Origin: Pogonophryne albipinna
Lineage: Eukaryota; Chordata; Actinopteri; Perciformes; Artedidraconidae
NCBI GenBank assembly: GCA_028583405.1
Contig: CM053256.1
Span: 22,293,325 to 22,357,324, forward strand
Length of the DNA: 64,000 bases
Direction of reading: 5' to 3'
Within the stretch, counting starts at the first letter, position 1, and each line of letters starts with the position of its first letter. Below the pieces are notes generated by a model. That model ran no database searches, was not told where the DNA came from, and worked only from the letters and a program-made list of their open reading frames with translations. A program made the translations under genes and the position numbers. Of the stretch, positions 20,167-33,115 are shown one piece after another.

Positions 20167-22198
20167 CCTCTTAAGCCCTGAGCCTGTTTTTCAGGTTTCA
20201 GGCTCGAAAATGCCACTAACACAACAAAGACTATATCTTCACTTCTAAAAGGGGTAAATTAATCATCTTTTCTCTCAAAGCAAGGTTACATCTGTGAGTT
20301 GGATGTAGAAGTGTCAGAATCAATATAGATGTTTTTATTTTAAAGTAAATTCAGATGGAACATAGTAAAAACATGTACATTCTAATGTCCGCCTAAAATA
20401 AACCCATTACTTATAGTAAAAACCACCCTTGAATGATGGGTTAGTAGACTAAAAGCTTTAGGAATCCAAACTATAACATATAATAAGTACCCTGTATCAA
20501 GATTGATGCAAAACAAGTTAAATTTTACCTTTTAAGAGAGGTTTAGAAAAATAAAGTCCAGGCGGACTCACCTCTGGGTAATTTGGGAACCATCAGTTCC
20601 ATTTGAACTTTTTCACTGTAAAAATCATTTTATTACTTTGAATTTTCACTATAGGTATTCATTCCATCCAAATACAACTGTTGTGAAAAAAATAAAATAT
20701 AAGAACATACTCTGTTATCCTCTTAGGCAAGGCAAGGCAAGTTTATTTATATAGCACTTATAGACCCCACGGACCGAAATCGCGTCATTTGCAGGAAACA
20801 ACGTCTAAGGAACCTTACTATTTAATAAACTATGAATATTTTATATCCATATAACGGGGAAAAACTCATTTAACTGATCTTTTTCATTTATTTTTTCAAA
20901 AAAAACACAATGCTAACAGTGAGCATCTGAATTAGCCCCGAGCGAAAAATGCTAACCTATTACTGCACCGAAAATCACTCCTAGCTCCCTTATTACTTAT
21001 CCTAGCTCCCTTATTACTTATCCTAGCTGCACATCCAACACATCGTTTTTGATCGTAAAGACACAGAATCTAACGGTGCCCACCTCAACACTGAAAGATA
21101 CAAACTTGCGACGTTATCAACAAAAACGTACATCAAAACAAGTGGAGTTAGGTACTAGCATGCGCTAGGCTAATGGCTTACCTTCCTCTTTGCCTGATCT
21201 AAACTGGTCTTCAATGGCATTAAAACGATAAAAACGATGATGTAGTTAATCCATAGGTTAATATCCAATGTGGCTGTGTCCCCTTTGAAATGTTCTGATA
21301 ATCTATAAGCAATAAAACTGCAATTCCGTTATCTGCTGTCCGCTCTGTGCTCTGTGTGCTCTGGGTTCTGCTGTAATGCCTGCTTGTTAGTAGTAAACAA
21401 TAAATGAAGTCGGCTGCGTAATGTACTTAAACTGGCTGGCATTCTTTATACTTTACGCAGGACCATATCTCTGGAACCCATTGGTCGATTTGTGTGATTT
21501 ACACCTTTTTCTTAACCATCAGAACCAATAGAATCGATGGGCAGTTCTCAAATCAACGTAAAAATTACCATAGCGGACGTAATAGAGAAGCGAACAAAGC
21601 ATATCTGAAAGTGCACGCCTGGACGGCAACATTTTATACCCAGTATATTGCCATAAATATGATGAAGGATTATCAGTCAACATTTCTACGTGACACAAAG
21701 ACATTGGATTAACCTTGAGCGGCGTTTTTATTCCGGTGAACACAACTTTTGATCACAAATCAAAAAAGGTAAGACGAAATTATTGTAATATTTTTTAAAC
21801 CGGATGTTGTTTACGTTCTCTTTTCTGGCTGATAGCTCCGCAATTCGGGGGCGTACAGTGATGATATTATATGTCTGGAATCTGTGGAGTCTCAGCTTTA
21901 AATCGTATATCTTGTTTGTGCAGTTACGATAAGTAATAAGGGCATTTCTACCGTGAGTGCTGTGCAAAATCCGTTAGCATTAGTTAGCATTTTTTCGCTC
22001 CATGCTAATTCAAAGGCTTGGTATTACTCTTGTGTTTCTTTTAGCTAAAAATGGTTCACATTGTCAGTTAGCGGAGTTTCTTAGCGTTAAAAGGGTATGG
22101 AACATTAATAGTTTCATAAATGTTAAGAAGCCCTGAGACATAGTCTCGTAAAAAAACTGTGGGGGGGGTCCACTGGGGGGACCCTCGGGCTTAAGAGG
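20167..22198. mobile_element. 2.03-kb TTAA-site element (piggyBac- or Kolobok-like)
   Basis: The left end TTAA|CCTCTTAAGCCCTGAG and the inverted right end TTAA|CCTCTTAAGCCCGAGG are flanked by TTAA (20163-20166, 22199-22202). Insertion at TTAA is typical of piggyBac and Kolobok. It sits in the intron between exons 3 and 4. No transposase frame is seen. A small duplication (CCTAGCTCCCTTATTACTTA) lies at 20980-21030, and a LINE-tail-like piece at 20726. Confidence 0.7.
20726..20760 (-). repeat. L2/V-SINE-type 3' tail fragment
   Basis: The plus strand shows GGCAAGGCAAGTTTATTTAT then ATAGCAC. Inverted, it is the TATAAATAAA-CTTGCCTTGCC tail of fish L2-type elements. Only a tail is left. Confidence 0.5.
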
Positions 22199-22325
22199 TT
22201 AAGTGTGGATGAAGTTGGTGCAATTGTATTTCTACACAAATTGACTTCATTAAGTTTATATGTTCTAAAACTAAGTCTATCTTAGACTTAAATGAATGAA
22301 ATGTAACCACTGACTGTTTTTACAG

Positions 22326-22419
22326 GAGAATCCCTCAGCGACTGACCAAAGAGAAGTATGCACTGGCGATTGTTACCCTGTTTCCCTCGCTCCAAGATCC
22401 ACATGGGAAGACAGGATAT
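22326..22419 (+). CDS. Exon 4 of SAMD3-like uncharacterised gene
   Basis: The acceptor is TTTTTACAG and the donor GTGAGT. Joined in phase, it reads GRIPQRLTKEKYALAIVTLF followed by PSLQDPHGKTGY. This continues the conserved block of exon 3 (IP....K..YA..IV.LFP.L.DP....GY) and leaves in phase 0. Confidence 0.65.
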
Positions 22420-22558
22420 GTGAGTTATTCTTGATTATGATCAAAGTAGACTGTTTTAGATGGCTTACATGGTTCTTTGAATGCTGTGGGATTTCTATAA
22501 CATGCCACTGTATTTAAGAATTCCAGTAGTTATATGCATAGGGTAGTTTAATTCATTT

Positions 22559-22765
22559 GGGCGGCTATGGCTCAGGAGGTAGAGCGGATTGTCCAATGAC
22601 TGCAGGGTTGGTGGATAGAATCCCGGCTCTTCCTGTCCACATGTCGAAATGTCCTTAGGCAAGACACTGAACCCCGAATTGCTCCCAATGAGCAGGCCAG
22701 CACCTTGCATGGCAGCTGCCACCATTGCTGATGTGAATGTTTGTGTCAATGGGTGAATTGGTCAG
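22559..22765 (+). mobile_element. tRNA-derived SINE, abutting an exon
   Basis: It starts GGGCGGCTATGGCTCAGGAG, with an A-box-like TGGCTCAGGAGGTAGAG and a B-box-like GGTTGGTGGATAGAATCCC, then the family body with GTCCTTAGGCAAGACACTGA and GTGTCAATGGGTGAAT. This is the abundant SINE type of percomorph fishes. It is truncated at the 3' end and runs directly into exon 5; the acceptor AG at 22764-22765 lies in or right after its tail. It is not a functional tRNA gene: there is no acceptor stem. Confidence 0.8.
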
Positions 22766-23080
22766 AAAGGCGGTGGGTTTCTAGCGTGGCGACTGAAGTC
22801 CGTTCAGAGAGCGACGCAACTTCCTGTGAGGTCCAAGGATTCAAGAATAGAAGAGAATGGAGGCCCCATGTTAAGGAGAGAGATAGGCCAATGTGATGAT
22901 CATCCAGATGAGCAGAGATTTCAAGAGCTCATATCTGTGATGAATCATACAAACGACAGAGAAGTCATAATGAAGAAGATGAGAGACACAATGGAATATA
23001 GACAGCGCCTTGTCCACGATCCTGACAGATCCTCCACTGTCCTTTCAGTATTCCCGCGGCTGCTGGACACTAAAGGATTG
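22766..23080 (+). CDS. Exon 5 of SAMD3-like uncharacterised gene
   Basis: The frame enters in phase 0 as KGGGFLAWRLKSVQR and continues with MLRREIGQCDDHPDEQRFQE, MNHTNDREVIMKKMRDTMEY and RQRLVHDPDRSSTVLSVFPR, then LLDTKGL before the donor GTAATA. The (A)WRLK.VQR...R..LV.DP.RS..VL..FPR.LDTKGL order fits the family. The first residues of the exon (family members usually have about eight more after the preceding GY) seem to be missing, and a SINE stands exactly there. There are 105 codons without a stop. Confidence 0.65.
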
Positions 23081-23262
23081 GTAATATTTTATTATTCCTA
23101 CTTTTGCTTATTATGAATGTTATTTATTAGTAAATCTATTTTGATACACGTTTTAAGCAACCTTCAGTTTAATGGAGATGATCTACACCTGTGAAATTGG
23201 CATTAGTAGTAAATTGAAAACCTGATGGTGGTTCTTGCGTTTGTGCTGTATATGTGTTTTAG

Positions 23263-23354
23263 ATTCTCCATCCAAACTACTGGAAAAGTGGCCACCCTCC
23301 TTCAAAGCAAAGGTCATCCAACAGGCAGAAATGCTGACTTCCACGAGGATTTGA
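23263..23354 (+). pseudogene. Terminal exon of SAMD3-like gene, out of frame
   Basis: After the acceptor TGTGTTTTAG the family-like frame is SPSKLLEKWPPSFKAKVIQQ followed by AEMLTSTRI and TGA at 23352-23354. The preceding exon ends in phase 0, but this frame needs two extra bases, so direct splicing shifts it. About 13 residues expected between DTKGL and SKLLEKW are absent. The stop also comes earlier than in full-length relatives as I remember them. Either an intermediate exon was missed or the gene is a pseudogene. Confidence 0.55.
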
Positions 23355-23459
23355 TCCATCGCAGTTGAGGAAGTTTTCAAAAATGTACATAATTATTTCA
23401 CTGACTTTAACACAGACAGTAAATGGAGGAAATATTTCCTACGATGCAACTAGGGATGT

Positions 23460-26400
23460 GAGGAGACAGGGTGGGATACTCTGAAGAGGGCCAGCTGATG
23501 TGTCTTAGGCTAATATCCTCGCCACACATTTTTCTCTATTAAATCTTAATCACAGGCTTGTCGAGTGTCACTTGACATTTGCATTTTGCCAGGCGGAGCC
23601 GCGATGCACACGGCGCTCAGGGGTTGGACAGCTTCCTTCCACTGAGCGCTTTGTTCAATCACCAGCTCTCATCCTCAACAGGGTCGTGGTATCAGAACTC
23701 GCAATGATGAGACTTGGTTTTGTTTTTACAGTAGCGAATGGCTTGTGTAAGGCTCTAAACCAAGAAAACACTAAAGTTCATAAAGGTATATTTCTAAATA
23801 ACACCAGTTCTAGCTTGTATCGACACTTTATGCTTTAATTTTGAGAAAAGGCATACACTATAGTTGTGGCAAATGAAAATGGGAATCACAAAAGCAGAGG
23901 GAAAATGACAAGGACATGTGAAAAGAAGCCATCGAAACTGCTTTAACTTCTCTCAATAATCAATGTACTCATCTTGATGTTTACAAAGAAGAGTCAATAG
24001 GTGGAGAGGGAGCTTTGTGATTGGCTTTGATTTCTACTTCCAGTCCAAATCAAGCATTATTGTCTCTTTCTCAATCTCGATATGACATTCATGAGGGCAG
24101 ATGTGCTGAAGGCCATCCAACACACACACTATTTCGGTGGCAGACAGGCAGCACACAGAAATCATGTCAAAAGAACTTTGATGATTTTTTGGGAACACGT
24201 GACCAAACAATACTTACACATGAATAAAACATGCGTCATCATTGTGTGTCAGCATCAGAGAACGTCTAAGAAGTCCCTAAACCCAGCAAAGGAATAGATT
24301 GACATTGACCTTGTAGACGTGTTGTTTTTAAGCTTTTTATACAAATCCAACAAAGACAAAGAGTACACCTGAAAACATTGGGCAAAATAACATTTGTTCC
24401 TTTTGACTCGCATTGGGAAAGAGACGTCTTTAAATCAACCGATTTTTGTGTTTGCTGAATCAACGCCCCATGGTATGAACACTAACATGGCCCTTATAAC
24501 AATGATTTGGTCCTAAAAGTAAAAAAAACACTGTTTGCCGAATTCAAACGTATTTTCTTTGTTAAAGAACTGACATTCAGGGTTAAACAACACTTGCATA
24601 TTGTTTAAAGCAAACATTGATATGAAAGATGCAGGTACGTTTATACTCAATACTTGAACTAACTTTCATATAAATTAACAGGACGAGCCCCCAATGCAGT
24701 GTCCAGTTATCTTCATGATTTCTGGTTCTGGCGACATATTTACCCTGATGACTGTCTCATCTAACACAGCGAATAAAGCATATTTCACAACATGTTGAAC
24801 TTTTCCTCTAAAGGGGGACAATTTGTTAAATAAAAGAATACAACTATGTTCCAGTTGAAACCCAAAACAAGTTGTAACCTGAAAATTAGCAGGATATATC
24901 ACCTCAGGGGCAAATTATGATGCTTTTTTAAAGAAATCTTACCAACCATATTCATACTGTATCTAAATGCCTGTTTTGATTCCAGAACAGCCGTGAAAAG
25001 CTCCATTTAACAATGGATGTGGTTTCACTATGGTAACGTGTGTACTGGATTTGTTTCCGAGTGACTGTGTGAGTGTTTAGGTGTCTGCCAGTCGTGTGAA
25101 TAGCCTCTTGCAGCGCCTGCCAGTAATGGCGATACTTTGACAGTAATATTGCCAATAAACAAACAAAACCCTGCCTCTCTCATAATCTGTATCTGTTTGG
25201 GAGAGCATAATGATGTGATAGCGTGGCCCGGTTTTCCATTGTGCTGCAGCCTTGTCATGGTGGCTCAGGGGAAGACTTATCCATATGAGAGGCTTAGGGA
25301 AGCCTGTTCAGATCCGCCCGGATTAGGCCCAGGCTAATACACTGGGTCAACAGCATGGTTCTCCTAATGAGACAGGTGTACAGTACTTACAAATGTCTCT
25401 CCACATAGCCGAGGCTCAAACAAAAGCTGATATCATCCCTGCCGGCTTAGCCCGACTCATATGATATCCCCCAGTAGTGAATACAGTCGCTGTATCAAAC
25501 ATCCAACAAGCTCAGAGTTGATTTGTGCTGCACAGCATGATGGGGAATCGGGATGCCCATGGCAATTTTGGGAAAATAAGAAATAAAACCGTATCAGGAG
25601 GATTCACAATGTTTTTTTGTCTCTCTTTGTCTCTTTGAAGCTGTAGCTAAATAGTAACTGGGGACACTGCTTTGATCTGTGGTGCTACAATGCAGAGGTC
25701 AAAACAATATCATGTTCTTCCCTTTAAAGTACAAATATCCCATTTCAAATAGTCCATAACAAGGAAGAGTCCTTCATTACAATCTGACCAAAAGAAACAG
25801 TTTAATTAAAACTGTTTAATTAGTCCAAACTAGGGGTTAGTCCCAGTCCAATGGATCACTAGATACATATTAGGGTTTGTAAGATGATTACAGGGCTAAG
25901 AAATCACAAAAACAAAGTTATAATGTATAAAGTTGAATTCTTTTTTTCATCCATAAAGTATTGAATATTTCTCCGAATAGCAAACCCTTCTTATAAAAAG
26001 CAAACAGTTGCTAATTTATATCCAAGTTACAAACAAATGACATAATTCATTTGGAGTTGTGTTTCCGGCTCCCTGATGAATATATGTTCAATAATTTCTT
26101 TCTTTTAGCTCTGTTTTTGGTCTCCTCCAACTCCCACGGTTAATATCTGTCTTTTTAGCTGCTCAATGCTACACTATAGTTTTACCAGCTAGTTTTTGCA
26201 GTTTTTCACTGAAAATGACTGCTACATAGAATCCCTTGAGACCAGTAAGATCCGAAAAAAGCAGAAGAATATTAAAATATATATATATCATCACAGCTGC
26301 ATTTACAATGTGTTGTATTGTATAAGCTTATTCTATGTGTTTATTCTAGGTCAAAACTTAATCTGACAATTTAAGTGGTCAAATTCATTTTGTAAAAATA

Positions 26401-27743
26401 TATGGAAATAAAATAATGTTTGCCTTTTAAATAAAGAGGAGTATGAATGTAAAAGAACATGTGAAAAAATATCATATTTGAAGCAAGGAATTAATTGTAT
26501 ATTTAAAGATTAGGTTCATTTGTATCATGTACAAATACAGACCATTTAATAGAACTTAGTTCATCTTCAGGCGAGGTAACTGGCACATTTCAGCTAATAA
26601 CAACCACAGTTTGTGGTCTTTTCCATCATCGATTCATTGTAATTAATGTGTAATCACATGATTCATTGTGTGTATGGTTGCTTGGATACAACTAAGGGGC
26701 TGATCTCATCCCTTTCCTCCCACTTGCAAATCCTCTATCACGCTGTGATTTGTGTGGCAAAGATAAGACAAACAACCAAAGTAAAAACTGTCATGGTGGC
26801 TTTTACAACCTCCAGGTATTTGATACTCATGAGTTGCATTTCCCACTTTTCTTTACCTAACCCTTCTCATGAACCTTGCTCACAATCCATGAATCAATTG
26901 TGTTGCCTTCAACAACCATGCTCCCCCCAACACTCCCCTTTCACCCTGCCTCCCCTGCTACCCCTCCTCCAGCCGCCGCTTGTCAAAACATTTGTGAAAT
27001 CCTATTTTCCTTTAATAAAGTATAGTTCTGTCCTGCAGATGTATGCTTGGATAACATGTCATACTCTGTCTTTGTTGAGAATGGCGCCCCGCTGATGTTC
27101 TTAGGCAGTGAGAAAATTGCCTTATTGAAACACATTGCTCAGAGTGACTATAATGCCACACTGAGGGCCGGCATTATGCACATGACATATTCAGGACCTT
27201 GGAGTAGAAAAACTATGAATATAAAGTAATCACTGAAGGCACCTACATGTTTCTCTACCATGATAGCTTTGCTTTCCCTCTAACCTTTGTCAAATATGAT
27301 GATTTCATGATTTTAGACAAAGCCGTTTTTTTTTCTGGTCCGAGCTGGCTGCTACCACAATGAATTATTTCTTGCATCTTTGCAAGGCTCTCACACACAC
27401 AACTGTGCAAAATACATTGCCACATGACCAAACTGCATTGTCCATAATGTTTTGGAATGTTACGAAACATATTTTCGTCATATTTACGTCTGTTTTTGAC
27501 GTATCACATAAAATGTTTCTAATCAAGGTTGATTATAGAGGTCAACTGATTGATGGGTAAAAAAAAAACCATTGGATTTTTACTGTTCGGGACCCGTTTT
27601 AAACAAGTCAACGTTGTAGCATAGTTAGCATATGCCTAATGTACTTTACTTACGTACGTAGCTTGAGTAACATTACTGAAACTACGTATTGGAGCTGCAA
27701 CAATGACATAGCAATTGGAAATAGTTTTCTTTAAAGCATAATT
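23460..27743. other. Non-coding stretch
   Basis: I see no coding exon, RNA gene or complete mobile element. Short frames are scattered over both strands without recognisable motifs. An AT dinucleotide run lies at 26276-26288. Base composition is even and repeat content is low compared with the left third. Confidence 0.4.
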
Positions 27744-28215
27744 GAGAATGCGCCCATATTGGAACTTTCTCCCAGGAGACCACTGATAATGTCTAGTATG
27801 AAACAAAGAGGTCAACATCGTGATATGTTCATTTGCTTTTTTGGGGGTTCTCCCTTTCCTGTATTTTGTTTTATAGGTTTTTGTGCATGTAAATGGTCTG
27901 CAAAGGCTAAAATCCTTAAGTTTCCTCCAGAAGGAGGAAGCACCTCCATTGGACTCCTTAGCCTCCGTAACCTCCGTTTGCCTCCGTAACATAGTGACAT
28001 CACAATGTAGCACTCGCACTTCTATTGGCTAGCCCTCCAACACAATGTACCTCATCTCTAAGTGGTTGACCAATCACAACAGAGCCGGCCAGCTAAACAA
28101 TCAGAGCAAACTGGGCTCTGGTTTCAGACAGAGGGTGAAAAGGGCACAATGAGAAAAATAAAGCAGCATTTGAATACAAATATGAGCCTGAAAATTTGCA
28201 TTAAATGCTCCTTTA
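27744..28215 (-). mobile_element. 0.48-kb MITE, copy 1 (family shared with 57086)
   Basis: Inverted, it matches 57086-57569: TTCAGGCTCATATTTG near its start, TTTTCACCCTCTGTCTGAAA then CCAGAGCCCAG, TGTGATGTCACTATGTTAC, and a TTTGCAGACCATTTACAT end. The left end GCGCCCATATTGG corresponds to the partner's AGGGCGCC end. It is strongly diverged and non-coding. Confidence 0.65.
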
Positions 28216-31200
28216 ACATAATACTTTTTGTATCAAACCCAAACATTTTAACCCAAACATGGATCTTTTATTAAATATAATTAAGTATGCTAGTTTCTTT
28301 CCAATTAACAACATTTACCTTGTGTTTAGAACTGAATTGTAATTGAGAACGCAGTTTTGTCGTATGGTAACACACACACACTTTTTATGGCCTCAACGGC
28401 TTATGCTAATGAAGTCAATTAAAAATATTTGTACACACACCCATTTATAAATCAATACATTCCTAATTATTAGATACACCCTCTTTTTAAAAATTGATCT
28501 CATGTTGTGCACAGACCTGGAAATAATGCTGCTACGTTGCAGTCAGTACAGGCACTTTGAGTTTAATGGGCCAGGCTTTGTGTGTGTTTGTTTATGTGTG
28601 CATGTGTGAGCGAGAGAGAGAAAATGTTCCGGGGAGCTGTGTAAACAGAAATACTAAGCTACCCCAAGAGTGCACTTTCTCTGTGAAGTTAAGAGCCGGG
28701 TACACATGTTTATTACAATTTCAAACAAAATGCAAATGCCATTAAACAAATGGGGCAGAGGCAAATTAGCCAGGAATTTAATATTCGCCGGGTCTATGAT
28801 ATAGGACATCTTGTTACGAGACAGTGGTCTGAAGTATCACTCGCGAGCTGAGCCTTTCATCCAGCCGGCTCTCTTGAGGATATTTGTAATTAGCATCATT
28901 TGCCTAATACTTCAGGTTAATTAGAATATTTAATTGAATAGCTCTAATCTTCGGAGATGACTATATTATAATCAAATTAGCACCACCACTAGGCTGGCTA
29001 TTGAACGTGGCAGACTGCCTGGCTCCTGGTCCCTTATCTGCCCCATCTCCATAGAGCATTCTCACATACTTAATGGTCCATTTGAACTATGCTATCAACA
29101 TTTGATTATTCCTGAACAACAAAAGGCAGCCACACAACCAGTAGGCATAAAAGAAGAGATGATAAAGAAAAGCGCTATGGCTCCCATATGGCATGTTGGG
29201 GGAAAGCGCTCGCTCTGTGTGAAGCAGCCGAGCCAGGCGGTGGGGCCTTGCGAGGCCATCAGGGAGAGGAGTCTACTCTCCTCCAAAGCCAAGTGTTTGC
29301 CAAGATAAGCAGATGAGGAGACATATGCTTGAGAGGCTTCTGGAGAACTATTGAGAGACTTTTAGTAGTCAAACCAAATGAAAGGCGTTCTGTGGTATTT
29401 ATTCCGCAGAATACAGTAACTGTTTTCCCTTTATATACCTTTACTGGGCATGGATAAGTAACAGAAAGTAAACTAATTAAAAATATCTGATAGCTTTCTG
29501 CTTTCTCTAGGTTTAAGTACTCAAACCAGATGAAAGGCCTTCTGTGGTATTATTGCGGCTGTATACAGTAACTGTTTTTCTTTTATATACCTTTACTGGG
29601 CATGGATGACTTACATGTCGATTACCTTAAAATGTCTGATAGCTTTCTTCTCTTGTGAAAAGCATCCTCACACATACTTTTTAAAGTAGCTGTTCATTAT
29701 GAATAGAGCACTTACACTCCATTATCAAACGGAATCAGTCATCCTGGCTCTATTGTACTCAAACAGTCTTATGCTCATACACAATGATCTGTCTCGCTGC
29801 GAGAAAAACAAACTAATGAAAAGCTAAATATTACAGTGCTTTCAATTGCAACAAACAGATGGCAGCTAAATTAAAAGAAATTACATATACATTATCTTCG
29901 CTTTATGGCGTCGCTCTAATTGAGGCGATTATAACTCCTACCTTTCTGCTCTATAATGAAGTGAATTAATTCATTTAGGATGGAACGTGTTGAAATTGTA
30001 CTTGCCAGTATTTTGTGTTTAGCGTCTCAAGTGATAATTTTTGACAGTGCCATATGTTTCGCTGGCAATATTTCTTCTCGGTTGAGTTTTATTACATAAT
30101 TGTATTTGTCCCGGCGCTGATTTCTTTATATATCTGCAAATGAACTATTGTTGCAAATAGGTAGCCATATGCCACGAGGATGCAGAATAGAGGGTAAAAA
30201 ATATTCCTTAGGCTTTCCGTTAATTTGTTTTCCTGGCTCTGTCTCACATTGTATTGCAGCTGATTGTGCACTGTGGCTATATTAAAATGATAATGAATAA
30301 ATGTATCATTAATTCAACCCCGCCTTCAGTGGATCCATTGCCACTAGGAGGAATGAACAAATATAATTGCGTTCTTGGCCCCTTTCAGTTCCATACATAC
30401 TTTTTGAGTAAACAGAGAAAAAAAGCAGGTCATCATGACACCTTTTTATCTGGGATTAATATAAAAGAAAGAGACAATTCCTTCATTGCAATCAGTGGGT
30501 CATCTTTTAAATAACTTCCTTAAGTGTATTTTTACAGGCTTCCATTTGTGTAATGATGTTGTTGTGCCTATTGTACCATTAAGCACCATTGTAGCTATTA
30601 TTATTATTATTATTATATCCCATCTGCCTCTGCTCCACTAGACAATGCCAGTCAATGAACACCCTTACATTGACTGTCAAACCTTATTGTTGAATATGGC
30701 ATAAAGACTAATTACATGTGTCTGTGGGTGTCATGTTGTCGGGGGTTAGTGGTGCTGACATCCCCCCCTGTGGTGGCAGAGGACAGTGTGATGCGTTTCT
30801 ATGCTCCAGCTCTGTAAAGCGGACCCAACGCTTCTCGCCACCATTTTCCGAGTCGGACCCCCCCAGGTTTTAAATTGCCACGCAACGGATGCGGAGTCGG
30901 AGGTAAACGTTGTCTAAGCAGCACTTGTGCATTTTAATCCATAATGTTGTCATTTTGGAAACAATGGCGCGATGATTGGCATACCTCTTCAGCCTTGAAG
31001 AGGACAGTGTATGATTGGCGCCAATGCTCGTCAGGCGATTAAATCATTTACAAATGCTCCATTAAGGTGTCGGTAATAGGCAGCTTTTCAGTGCTAAAAT
31101 TGTATTTTTCCAACAAAGCAATTGTTATTAGGAATTTGGAAAAGAAGCAACAAGGCCTTCTGATGATTGGGAGAGCCTTTTAAGTTGTTTCCGAAAAGAC

Positions 31201-32521
31201 ACTCACAATGTTGTTGGCATAGTAAAGCTCGCTGTGCACCGTCTGACGAATTCACACAACATTTTATCCTCTCCTTCCAGTTGGAAGTGAATGAAGCACT
31301 CACGTACATATGCCGAGTGTACTTCCTTAACTTTACTCGATAATTAGAAGGTTCAACATGTTTGTCCAAGGCTTCCTGGGTTGGGACCATTCCCACAAAA
31401 ATCCAGTGTTCTCATAAACATTTCAATTTTAGAATATATTTGGGTGATTAAAGATGATTAAAGTCAAGCCAATTATATGAAATACTTAATTATGCCAAAC
31501 TCGTCACAGTTTTATTTGGGAAGTGTGGTATGCTCAGATTAAAAGCAGTTCAAAGCGGGACAGTCTTGATGCCAGATGCTTTGATATTAAATACAACACG
31601 GTACACAAGACTACAAACCCTAACCCTATTACAGAGACACAAAAGGATATCATTCAAACCTTTATAATAAATTTTCTGCAACAAAAGTGCACGTTTCACT
31701 GCAAACATAACCTGAGACTTCCTCTAAAAATTGCATCTAAAACTCCTGAAATTATACAGGGAGAGGCAGAGAGAAAAGAAACCTCTGTGATCTATATTAG
31801 GATTGTTTTAAAAAGCCTGCAGCGGCCTACTCCGTGATGTCCGAATCAGTAAGACCCCAGTGTATGGTCAGAGGCGCTTTGATGCTGGATTTGATGGAGT
31901 ATGTCAGTCCAATCAGCCCAGCTTCCAGAGTCTGATTGGGTCTGCCAGCTGGAGAGGCAGCCCTGATATTAGCTCTACAGCCAGCTGACAGCCGGCATAG
32001 AGAGCAGCTCATACGACACACAACAACAGAGCCGGCACACTGAAGGGGGCCACACTTTGTCTGGGGGAGTGTAAAAGATAGTGGAAGAAATGTAAAGAGG
32101 AGAAAGTGGTTTTCAAGCGCCAAATGTAGCCGACGAGAATGAGTGACCGCAGAGAAACACTTAACTCTCTTCACCTCTCTCTGCTGTTTTTTGTTCTATG
32201 TTACATACCAATAATTACATTGTATCATGGCAAAACACATTCAAGTTTTTTTGTTGCATGAATGTCCAAGAGCAAACTTGTTTTTTGGTTCTTGGTTTTG
32301 TGAATGTGCAAAACCTGTATTCTGTACCCCATGTTTTGCAGAGATTAGCTTAATTTTCTCATTGGTAAGACAATCCTATAATACAGGTTTTCATTCCTTG
32401 ATGGTTTAAAAGTCATCCATGGACAGGTACATGTGCATTATAGTATCGACTAAGTGACATTAATTACTTCTGGAGTCAACTTTCCTTCTACTCTTATGGA
32501 TACACTTCGATAATACGTATA
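28216..32521. other. Non-coding stretch with regulatory-looking blocks
   Basis: No gene is supported. Three stretches stand out as possible conserved enhancers because they lack repeats and are dense in homeobox-type TAAT/ATTA cores: about 28745-29060, 29860-30330 and 30880-31090. An (ATT)n run lies near 30597-30616. Conservation cannot be checked here. Confidence 0.3.
29369..29672. repeat. Tandem duplication, period about 152 bp
   Basis: TCAAACCAAATGAAAGGCGT at 29369 recurs as TCAAACCAGATGAAAGGCCT at 29521. Each is followed by TTCTGTGGTAT, ATACAGTAACTGTTTT, TATATACCTTTACTGGGCAT, then TCTGATAGCTTTCT. The copies differ by roughly one base in ten and a few small gaps, so the duplication is old. 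Confidence 0.75.
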
Positions 32522-32610
32522 TGTATTACCAGTGACGTGCGGTGAGGTTCATGGCTGGTGAGGCACTGACTCTTTCAGAGTCAGATTTACAAATATTATA
32601 TATTTTGACC

Positions 32611-32961
32611 TTAAAGGTGGCGGGGTAGGTAATTTTGGAGAAACCAGCTCGAGTGCGCTAGAATTTGAAAATACACAGCCCCTCCTCCAACACACACGAA
32701 CGCGCACATGACCAATGAGGGCACGAGATAAGTTTGTGCACAGATGGAAGGCTGACAGGCAGGTTATTTTAGCCAGGCCGGCTCAGATGATTAGTCGTGC
32801 TTTTTACAGTACTACGGCTTCCACAGATGAAATGTTTTTATGTATTTTTTGTCAAAGCACTTAAGATATTCATTGCTATCGGGATGTTAAGAGCATTCCA
32901 TGGAATATAACAAAAAGTGTATAACGTGCCGGTTTCTCAAACTTACCTACCCCACCTTTAA
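32611..32961. mobile_element. MITE nested in hAT copy B
   Basis: The ends are AAGGTGGCGGGGTAGGTAAT and, inverted, AAGGTGGGGTAGGTAAG, both continuing with a GAGAAACC motif. TTAA stands at both junctions (32611-32614, 32958-32961). Copy A lacks the segment and reads through TTTAATCGAAATATTC, so it is an insertion. TA, TTA or TTAA as the duplication cannot be told apart. Confidence 0.7.
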
Positions 32962-33115
32962 TCGAAATATTCTGTTATTTTCAAAAGCTTTTTTAGTCTG
33001 ATGCTTCGATTCATTTTAAACAGACCGTTCAACAAAAGGATAGCCTACCCAAAATCTAAATATTGGATTGCTCTCTCTTAGTAAGATCCAATTTTCATTA
33101 CAAATGTGGTCTTAC

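Noticed and set aside
22559..22640. tRNA gene
   Set aside because: A- and B-box-like sequences are present but no acceptor stem closes, and the SINE body follows directly.
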